From: Acidobacteriaceae bacterium
Lineage (GTDB): Bacteria > Acidobacteriota > Terriglobia > Terriglobales > Acidobacteriaceae
Assembly (NCBI GenBank): GCA_003135315.1
Contig: PLBD01000321.1
Span: forward strand, 608-7,501
Reading direction: 5' to 3'
DNA: 6,894 nucleotides
The position numbers and the translations under genes are program-made. Shown here piece after piece: positions 1 to 4,336 of this stretch. Each line of letters begins with the position of its first letter. The first letter of the stretch is position 1. The notes beneath the pieces are model-generated. The model did not search any database. It was not told where the DNA came from and saw only the letters and a list, made by a program, of their open reading frames with translations.

Positions 1-281
1 AGTTTCCGGCCGTCGAGCGCGATTTCTCCTTCGTCTTGGATGACGCCATTACCTTTGAGCGCATCCACTCAGTGATCGCGGAGTTAGGACTGACGGAGTT
101 GCAGAAGTTCGTTCCGGCGGAAATCTATCGCGGCGAGAAGGTTGGCACCGGAAAGTATTCTGTCCTGCTCCATGCCGGTTTCCAAGCGCAGGACCGCACC
201 TTGCGCGACGACGAAGTGGCGCAATGGTCGGCGCAGATCATCACCCGTCTGCAAGGGCTGGGCGGCGTGCTGCGCGCGTAG
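1..281 (+). CDS. pheT: Phenylalanyl-tRNA synthetase beta subunit, C-terminal fragment (FDX-ACB domain)
   Basis: This is the 3' end of a gene entering from the left edge; the first complete codon is at 3-5 and the TAG stop is at 279-281, leaving 92 residues. The fragment begins FPAVERDFSFV, the hallmark opening of the ferredoxin-fold anticodon-binding (FDX-ACB) domain that closes bacterial PheT. It continues through VYRG-like 'IYRGEKVGTGKYS' and 'FQAQDRTLRDDEV', which match the family's conserved 'FQ..DRTL.D.EV' segment. In the family, PheT pairs with PheS as an alpha2-beta2 enzyme in the cytoplasm that charges tRNA-Phe; this domain contacts the tRNA anticodon region. The TTG at 36 is not a start, because the domain is open in frame upstream to the edge. 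The catalytic and editing parts lie outside the window. No terminator-like hairpin is obvious just after the stop. Confidence 0.93.
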   Translation, partial: FPAVERDFSFVLDDAITFERIHSVIAELGLTELQKFVPAEIYRGEKVGTGKYSVLLHAGFQAQDRTLRDDEVAQWSAQIITRLQGLGGVLRA

Positions 282-538
282 TGGGAACGGAACGTCAAAT
301 GGCTGACTTAGATGAAATAACCTGGAAGGGGATGAACTACTCACGCCGTTGGGACCCGCAGACCCCGTGCGTCCGTAAATTACCGCTGCAAACCACTCTA
401 ACGTGTTAAAATCGAAGAAGTACAGGTAACATTGCTCACTGAATAATGTGACACGGCTTTTCTTCAGCTCTATAAGCTGGTAATCAATTCCAGAACCCGA
501 AACAAACTGACGGCATCGCACTGAGAACCAGTGCTCCC
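282..538. other. Intergenic region without a convincing gene
   Basis: About 257 bases between pheT and the first small CxxC gene. A 36-codon reading frame (299-409, +) has only a weak upstream purine stretch and no recognisable motif. The minus-strand frame across 84-521 is mostly a shadow of pheT. From about 410 onward the sequence is clearly more AT-rich than its surroundings, as expected for a promoter-bearing spacer, but I could not pick out a matched -35/-10 pair. A small perfect hairpin, CAGCT (465-469) with AGCTG (475-479), lies here without a following T run. No tRNA or other RNA gene is visible. Confidence 0.5.
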
Positions 539-730
539 ATGCACTTCCTGTCCGCCCACTGCCGCGTTTGCAAAGGAGACCAGTTCAGAGCTGAACCTCC
601 GGAGGACTGGATTGAACGGGTTCTTCTGCCACGCTTGTTCCTATGCCCAGGGCGGTGTGTGGTTTGTCACAAGAGGCGATATCTGCCGACATTTCAGCGG
701 TGGACGGCTTTGCCCAACTCCTGGCGATAG
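539..730 (+). CDS. Small double-CxxC (zinc-ribbon-like) protein
   Basis: A 63-residue protein with CRVC at residues 8-11 and CVVC at 40-43, separated by a segment reading 'DWIERVLLPRLFLCPGR'. The arrangement C..C, then ER.LLP.L.L.P.RC..C and basic residues, resembles small uncharacterised proteins I associate with Acidobacteriota, in which two knuckles would bind one zinc ion around a short hydrophobic helix. I do not know the function; a membrane-associated or nucleic-acid-binding role are both possible. ATG 539 is the only conventional start in an open frame that begins at 476. It lacks a clear Shine-Dalgarno and sits on the edge of a 5-bp hairpin (530-545). The C-terminal tail after about residue 52 looks unconstrained. 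The paired cysteines make it more credible than a random ORF, but it could be a decaying copy. Confidence 0.5.
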   Translation: MHFLSAHCRVCKGDQFRAEPPEDWIERVLLPRLFLCPGRCVVCHKRRYLPTFQRWTALPNSWR

Positions 731-776
731 GCAGCGAAAGTTGTGTAGCGTTCGTAACATCGGGCAATCGCGACCG

Positions 777-782
777 AAGGGA
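777..782 (+). promoter_or_regulatory. Ribosome binding site for the 58-aa gene
   Basis: AAGGGA at 777-782 lies 7 bases before ATG 790. It decides the start: the same frame is open back to 643, but that upstream part overlaps the preceding small gene in another frame and has no comparable site. Confidence 0.5.
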
Positions 783-789
783 CAACAAC

Positions 790-966
790 ATGACATATTA
801 TCGAGTTGAGTTTCTGGCGGCGGAAGCGGGCCGCCCAGCCAAGAAGTTCCTTACCCCGGAAAAGGCAAGGAAGCATGCAAGACGTGTTCTTGGCCTGGCT
901 GACGATAATGGATTGGCTGCAAAAGTCGCGATCGTCGCTATCAGCAAAGACGGGACCCCAATTTGA
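790..966 (+). CDS. Hypothetical small protein (58 aa)
   Basis: A 58-residue protein, MTYYRVEF... to ...SKDGTPI, starting at ATG 790 behind AAGGGA (777-782) and ending in TGA at 964-966. I do not recognise a family. It opens with an alternating polar/hydrophobic strand (YYRVEFLA), then a basic helix rich in K, R and A (about residues 17-36, 'KKFLTPEKARKHARRVL'), then a second strand 'AKVAIVAIS' (about 45-53) ending in DGTPI. This looks like a small beta-alpha-beta unit and not a membrane or secreted protein: there is no signal peptide and no long hydrophobic run. The net charge is basic, which would allow nucleic-acid contact, but that is only an inference. The compact composition and the good ribosome binding site support a real gene; the short length keeps the call tentative. 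Confidence 0.55.
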   Translation: MTYYRVEFLAAEAGRPAKKFLTPEKARKHARRVLGLADDNGLAAKVAIVAISKDGTPI

Positions 967-1052
967 GTGGGCGTTTCGAAACCAAAGCCTGCACTCCGGA
1001 CGCGAATCAGACCAGTTCTTCCGGTTTATGAAAGAGAAAGCATGATCTCAGG

Positions 1053-1217
1053 ATGAAATGCCCCATTTGCAGCAGTGAGCTTTCGAAAGTATGGCAACCT
1101 AGTAGCGCCAGTTCTTCCCGCGTCTCACATTCCCAGTGGAAATGTGGGGTCTGTGGCGGGACCTTCACGCGGTCGGACTTACAGCACGTCGCGCAACCCC
1201 GGCCAGTGCGAAATTAG
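1053..1217 (+). CDS. Small zinc-ribbon-like protein (54 aa)
   Basis: A 54-codon frame from ATG 1053 to TAG at 1215-1217. It begins MKCPICSSELSKVW and later reads QWKCGVCGGTF, giving CPIC at residues 3-6 and CGVC at 31-34. Two such knuckles with a tryptophan just before the second pair are the usual pattern of a four-cysteine zinc ribbon, which commonly binds nucleic acid or another protein; the actual role here is unknown. A serine-rich linker (residues 17-28) joins the knuckles. The only start in frame is ATG 1053, since an in-frame TGA lies at 1029-1031. The ribosome binding site is poor: AGGA overlaps the start too closely, and AGAGAAAG (1033-1040) lies 12 bases away. The tail after residue 45 is probably unstructured. 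It could be a small regulator or a decaying gene. Confidence 0.45.
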   Translation: MKCPICSSELSKVWQPSSASSSRVSHSQWKCGVCGGTFTRSDLQHVAQPRPVRN

Positions 1218-1350
1218 CGCGGCACGCCTTGCCAGCTATCGTTCCGATAGGCGCGGCCCGATCTTACCTCTCTCGTCTTCCGGGCAAATCACGGGGACGA
1301 TCTACCTTTCAATCCCCTCACAATACCTGCTCTGAGGCAACGACCGTCTT
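1218..1350 (+). other. Spacer upstream of the RRM leader hairpins
   Basis: No credible gene lies here; the frames crossing it have no domain signal. A short perfect hairpin, CTATCG (1236-1241) with CGATAG (1245-1250), follows the zinc-ribbon gene but has no T run, so I do not call a terminator. CCTCA at 1316-1320 and TGAGG at 1333-1337 can pair with each other, and the same two words recur in the switch region downstream. The promoter of the RRM gene should lie in this segment, but no convincing -35/-10 pair could be assigned. Confidence 0.4.
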
Positions 1351-1404
1351 AGACTTTCGGAAGGTACGGCTGGGTTCGCCCAACGTATCCTCAAAGTCTT
1401 GAGG
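1351..1404 (+). promoter_or_regulatory. Structured 5' leader of the RRM gene with two competing hairpins
   Basis: Structure A: AGACTTT (1351-1357) pairs with AAAGTCT (1393-1399). Inside it AGG (1362-1364) pairs with CCT (1389-1391), TACG (1365-1368) with CGTA (1384-1387), and TGGG (1371-1374) with CCCA (1379-1382) around a TTCG loop. That is about 18 base pairs in one interrupted hairpin. Structure B: TCCTCAA (1388-1394) pairs with TTGAGGA (1399-1405) around the loop AGTC, which buries the Shine-Dalgarno GAGGA (1401-1405). A and B share bases 1388-1399 and cannot form fully together. A leaves the ribosome binding site free and B hides it. The pairing is read directly; that it is a translational switch (temperature, or feedback by the RRM protein) is inference. 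I cannot assign it to a named RNA family. Confidence 0.55.
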
Positions 1405-1405
1405 A
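1401..1405 (+). promoter_or_regulatory. Shine-Dalgarno of the RRM gene
   Basis: GAGGA ends 4 bases before ATG 1410 (the purine run continues as GAGGAAA) and fixes the start of the RRM gene. It is the 3' strand of the 7-bp sequestering hairpin 1388-1405. Confidence 0.75.
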
Positions 1406-1409
1406 AACA

Positions 1410-1673
1410 ATGAAAAATCTTTACGTCGGAAACATGGACAAAAGCACAACCGAACAGGACCTTACGACCGCATTCGCAACCTACGGCCCGGTTGAGGTAG
1501 TAACCATCATAAAAGACCAGACAACCGGCCTGGCGCGCGGATTCGGCTTCGTGGAGATGACAGCCGACAAAGATGCACAAGAAGCGGTCCTGGCTCTGAA
1601 CGGCTCCGTCATGGCGGGGAGCACAATCGTTGTGAGCGAGGCGCGGGCGAAAACCAAGGGGCCTCGTTCCTAA
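1410..1673 (+). CDS. Single-RRM RNA-binding protein
   Basis: An 87-residue protein made almost entirely of one RNA recognition motif. RNP2 is LYVGNM at residues 4-9 and RNP1 is RGFGFVEM at 43-50, with the aromatic residues Y5, F45 and F47 that stack on RNA bases. The beta-alpha-beta-beta-alpha-beta order is complete: helix 1 'EQDLTTAFATYG' (15-26), 'IIKDQTTGLARGFGF' through strands 2-3, helix 2 'DAQEAVLALNG' (55-65), and 'STIVVSEAR' as the last strand. The tail AKTKGPRS is short and basic, without the glycine-rich extension seen in some cyanobacterial Rbp proteins. In bacteria, proteins of this type bind single-stranded RNA in the cytoplasm and several are cold-responsive. Start: ATG 1410 behind GAGGA. 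The structured leader suggests post-transcriptional control. The gene is convergent with the flippase gene and followed by a large stem-loop. Confidence 0.92.
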   Translation: MKNLYVGNMDKSTTEQDLTTAFATYGPVEVVTIIKDQTTGLARGFGFVEMTADKDAQEAVLALNGSVMAGSTIVVSEARAKTKGPRS

Positions 1674-1675
1674 GA

Positions 1676-1735
1676 GTCACGGTAGTTCGCGATCAGGCCG
1701 TGCCGATTCCATAGCTTTGTCTGATCGCGCGTGAC
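1676..1735. other. Large inverted repeat between convergent genes, possible terminator or 3' structure
   Basis: GTCACG (1676-1681) pairs with CGTGAC (1730-1735), and CGCGATCAG (1688-1696) pairs with CTGATCGCG (1721-1729). That gives 15 perfect base pairs, interrupted only by a 6-base bulge on the left arm, with a 24-base loop. It starts 3 bases after the RRM stop codon. Downstream on the plus strand the T content is only moderate (TTTCTCGCATTTT at 1739-1751), and on the minus strand there is no T run. It is therefore a poor intrinsic terminator by sequence but well placed to end or protect the RRM mRNA. Confidence 0.5.
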
Positions 1736-1774
1736 AGGTTTCTCGCATTTTGCCGTCGTGGCGCTTCGATTCGG

Positions 1775-3337
1775 TCACATGACAACCATTGGAGAGATGT
1801 CGTCCGCGGCCATCTCCTTGCGGAACCGTCGCGCGCGGTCCGACGACAGTATCGCGGCAACCGACAACAGCCCCAGCGCAACCCCGGCAGCTACCCGCGT
1901 TGCCGGTCCGCCTCCCACGAAGTAGAGGACGACTCCCATTAACATTGCAGGCAGCAAATAAGGCGCGGATGCCCGCGTCACGGCACTCTTACCCGTGACG
2001 GAATGGAAGGCGGCCAGCGCGCCAACCAGGAACAGTAGCTCCGTCGCCGCAGTAGCGAATCCCGCCGCGGTGAAGTTGTAAATGTCCAGCAGCACCAGAT
2101 TCATGGCGGCATTGACTACCAAAGCTGCAGTGCCGATCGCCAGCAGCATCTTCTCTCTGCGGTCGGCCAGCATGGCCGCCGTCAAAACGGTGGTGACGCA
2201 CACCAGTCCGAGGGCCACCGCGAGCCAACGAAAGGCGTTCACGCAGGAGAGCGGCCCTGCCAGATAGCGGCCGCGATAGAGCAGGCTGACCAGATCGCGG
2301 GCGAGTAAGACGCCCGCGACTAAACCGCAAGCGCCCAGACCGGCGGCCAAGCCGCACAGCTCTCGCACCTGAGTCACAAATCGCTCGCGGTCCCTGGCAG
2401 CCACGGTCAACACTGGCACCAGAGGTACCATCAGCAGCCACGGCAGAAGCAACAAGGGGTTGATGGGACGAAAGGCCGCCGCGTAAGCGCCCAGTTCATC
2501 TTTGCCGCGCAACGCGTATACGAAGAACACATCGCAATGGAAGTAGATGGTGTAGACCAGGCTGGCAAGACCGAAGATCAGCGCCGGCCCCACGAATGCT
2601 TTCAGCCCGCGCTCGCGAAAGCCTGGTCTAGGCCGATAGCCCAGCAAGCGCTCCGCCAGCAGCTTGGTGCCCACCAGGGTAACGGACTCGCGCACAATCA
2701 GCAGCCATGCGAAGGCCGCTCCGGCGAGGCCGAGCCGCTTGAATGCCACACTACCGCCCAGCACCAATAAACCACCCAGGGCATTCAACAGCGCGGGGGC
2801 GCCTTGCGCCTGCCGCACCTGAAAGACCGGATCCAGCGCCGCCGGCTCGGTGAAGAGAAGGACCCAACCGACCGCCAGCAAGACAGCTCGTTCCGGGGCC
2901 GACCGCTGCATCAAAGCAAAGATGCACAGCATTAGCGCCAGCACGAGCCCGGCCACGCGGCGATACGCCATCATGCCTTCCAGAATCGGACGCTCGCGCC
3001 GGGCGTCGGCGGCAATGTCGCGCGCAGCAACGTTACTGAGGCCGAGATCCAGGAACTTGCGGGCGAGAATAAAGATGGTGCCGACCAGTGAAAAGAAGCC
3101 GAAATCCGCCGCCGTCAGCACGCGTGCCAGGTAGATGGTGATCAGCAGGGCCAGACCCAGCTGCGCCAGCGTTCCAGCGAGCAGAACGGCCTGCGCCACA
3201 TTAGGATTGCGAAGAGGAGGGAGTTTTATGCGATAGTCGGGATCGGATGCAGGGACAAGAGAATCGGCAATGCCGGCCTCGTCGCCGTCACTGGTCGTCG
3301 GGTCGGATTCCCAACTGTCATTGTCGATTTCGTCCAT
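1775..3337 (-). CDS. Polysaccharide/lipid-linked oligosaccharide flippase (Wzx/PST type)
   Basis: A 520-residue integral inner-membrane protein, typical in length for the polysaccharide-transport branch of the MOP superfamily, which flips undecaprenyl-linked sugar units to the periplasmic face. An acidic, probably cytoplasmic tail (residues 1-35) precedes hydrophobic segments around 46-69, 78-94, 125-145, 150-166, 182-199, 203-221, 246-275, 292-314, 326-346, 366-391, 397-418, 424-445, 457-475 and 481-499, about 14 in all. The 'YLARVLTAADFGFFSL' stretch (69-84) is the family's familiar loop after the first helix. A basic tail (RARRFRK) follows the last helix. The frame is open 50 codons further upstream, but that part is Arg/Ser/Pro-rich and non-membrane, so ATG 3337 is preferred; its ribosome binding site is weak. 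It follows pyrH on the same strand with a 165-base gap and no clear terminator between. No glycosyltransferases are visible nearby, so the substrate is unknown. Confidence 0.85.
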   Translation of the reverse strand: MDEIDNDSWESDPTTSDGDEAGIADSLVPASDPDYRIKLPPLRNPNVAQAVLLAGTLAQLGLALLITIYLARVLTAADFGFFSLVGTIFILARKFLDLGLSNVAARDIAADARRERPILEGMMAYRRVAGLVLALMLCIFALMQRSAPERAVLLAVGWVLLFTEPAALDPVFQVRQAQGAPALLNALGGLLVLGGSVAFKRLGLAGAAFAWLLIVRESVTLVGTKLLAERLLGYRPRPGFRERGLKAFVGPALIFGLASLVYTIYFHCDVFFVYALRGKDELGAYAAAFRPINPLLLLPWLLMVPLVPVLTVAARDRERFVTQVRELCGLAAGLGACGLVAGVLLARDLVSLLYRGRYLAGPLSCVNAFRWLAVALGLVCVTTVLTAAMLADRREKMLLAIGTAALVVNAAMNLVLLDIYNFTAAGFATAATELLFLVGALAAFHSVTGKSAVTRASAPYLLPAMLMGVVLYFVGGGPATRVAAGVALGLLSVAAILSSDRARRFRKEMAADDISPMVVM

Positions 3338-3502
3338 AGTGCTCTGTTCCGAATAGTACAACGAGCGGTTTCTTCGCGAGCTAGTTTGCCACGGATGGAG
3401 TCGTGGGGCGAAGCTGTCACGCTGTCCTGGGGAACAAGCCGTGCAGAAAATCGGCGGCGAATTCCGGCCTGCTCCAGAGCAAGCCACAACGAGTGAATAG
3501 CG

Positions 3503-4222
3503 TCATCCCTGACTGACGACGGAACCCACTCTCTCGCCCATCACCACGCGGTGAATGTTGCCACGCTTGTTGAGATTGAAGATAACAATCGGAAGGTTGT
3601 TCTCGCGGCAAAGCGCAATTGCAGTGGCATCCATGACCCGCAAGCCCAGGCGCAACACTTCCATGTAGCTGATCTCGTCGAACATGGTGGCGTCTTTCAC
3701 CAGTACCGGATCGTCAGTGTAGATGCCGTCGACTTTGGTCGCTTTCAGAATCACGTCGGCTTTGATTTCCATCGCCCGCAGCGAGGCGGCGGTATCGGTG
3801 GAAAAGTAGGGATTGCCCGTCCCGCCGGCGAACACGACGATCCGGCCCTTTTCCAGATGGCGAATGGCGCGGCGGCGGATGAAGGGCTCGGCCACCTGGT
3901 TCATCTCCAGGGCGCTCATGACGCGCGTGAAAACGTGTTGTTTTTCGAGCGCGTCTTGCAGTGCCAGGGCATTGATCACTGTCGCCAGCATGCCCATGTG
4001 ATCAGCCGAGACGCGGTCCATGAGCTTGGCTTGCTCGGCCACTCCGCGGAAGAAGTTGCCGCCGCCGACGACGATGGCGATTTCGGTCCCCAGGCTGTGG
4101 ACCTCGGCGAGCTCGCTGGCAATCTCGTGGACTCGTGTGTTGTCGACGCCAAAACCCTGGCCGGCGGCCAGTGCCTCGCCGGAAATCTTGAGCAGAATGC
4201 GTTTGTAAGCGGGAGCGTTCAT
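3503..4222 (-). CDS. pyrH: UMP kinase (uridylate kinase)
   Basis: A 239-residue cytoplasmic enzyme of the amino-acid-kinase fold that phosphorylates UMP to UDP with ATP, the step that feeds all UTP/CTP synthesis; in the family it is a hexamer regulated by UTP and GTP. Family landmarks are all present: YKRILLKISGEAL (6-18), GGGNFFRG (53-60), DHMGMLAT (74-81), GGTGNPYFSTDTAA (133-146) and KATKVDGIYTDDP (160-172), with VMDATAIAL near the end. Start: ATG 4222 gives the normal N-terminus (MNAPAYKRILLK) and has GGAAAG just upstream in the mRNA. In-frame ATGs at 4231 and 4246 would add 3 or 8 residues and have poorer ribosome binding sites. tsf, its usual upstream partner, is separated from it by the oppositely oriented recQ, so pyrH must have its own promoter in 4223-4336. 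The next gene is a flippase and not frr. Confidence 0.96.
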   Translation of the reverse strand: MNAPAYKRILLKISGEALAAGQGFGVDNTRVHEIASELAEVHSLGTEIAIVVGGGNFFRGVAEQAKLMDRVSADHMGMLATVINALALQDALEKQHVFTRVMSALEMNQVAEPFIRRRAIRHLEKGRIVVFAGGTGNPYFSTDTAASLRAMEIKADVILKATKVDGIYTDDPVLVKDATMFDEISYMEVLRLGLRVMDATAIALCRENNLPIVIFNLNKRGNIHRVVMGERVGSVVSQG

Positions 4223-4336
4223 GCTTTCCATAAGAAAACTAATCATTCAGTTTATCAGGATTGCCCGAATGATCGGTGACGCCCGCAGACTAAGCACCAG
4301 TGGAAGATTCCGGAGTCTGGCAGCGCCCGAGATGGT
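4223..4336. promoter_or_regulatory. Divergent promoter region between pyrH and recQ, with inverted repeat
   Basis: This 114-base gap must carry promoters for pyrH (leftward) and recQ (rightward). It contains a perfect 7-bp inverted repeat, ATCATTC (4242-4248) and GAATGAT (4267-4273), with half-sites 25 bp centre to centre, a spacing compatible with a dimeric regulator. On the minus strand an AT-rich TGATAAACT (4250-4258) between the arms could be a -10 region for pyrH, but no matching -35 is clear. No confident promoter was seen for recQ. Confidence 0.35.

Noticed and set aside
299..409. 36-aa frame after pheT (MADLDEITWKGMNY...)
   Set aside because: Only a weak purine stretch upstream, no recognisable pattern and an irregular C-terminus; not distinguishable from chance.
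84..521. 145-codon minus-strand frame
   Set aside because: Its larger part is antisense to the FDX-ACB coding region of pheT; the rest shows no motif or ribosome binding site.
643..789. N-terminal extension of the 58-aa protein
   Set aside because: It overlaps the CxxC gene in another frame and lacks a ribosome binding site, whereas ATG 790 has AAGGGA at good spacing.
806..1045. 79-codon plus-strand frame
   Set aside because: Mostly an out-of-frame shadow of the 790-966 gene, with no domain signal.
1075..1402. Two overlapping plus-strand frames of 86-88 codons
   Set aside because: Arg/Ser/Pro-rich shadow-type composition, covering the zinc-ribbon frame and the structured leader; no ribosome binding site.
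3466..3485. Hairpin GGC.TGCTC/GAGCA.GCC between pyrH and the flippase gene
   Set aside because: It has a mismatch, a very tight loop and no T run on either strand, so it is not a credible terminator.
3338..3487. 50-residue N-terminal extension of the flippase
   Set aside because: The extension is Arg/Ser/Pro-rich and unlike flippase N-termini; the acidic tail from ATG 3337 leads naturally into the first membrane segment.
3551..4279. 242-codon plus-strand frame
   Set aside because: Exact antisense of pyrH, whose protein has every family motif; long antisense frames are common in GC-rich genes.
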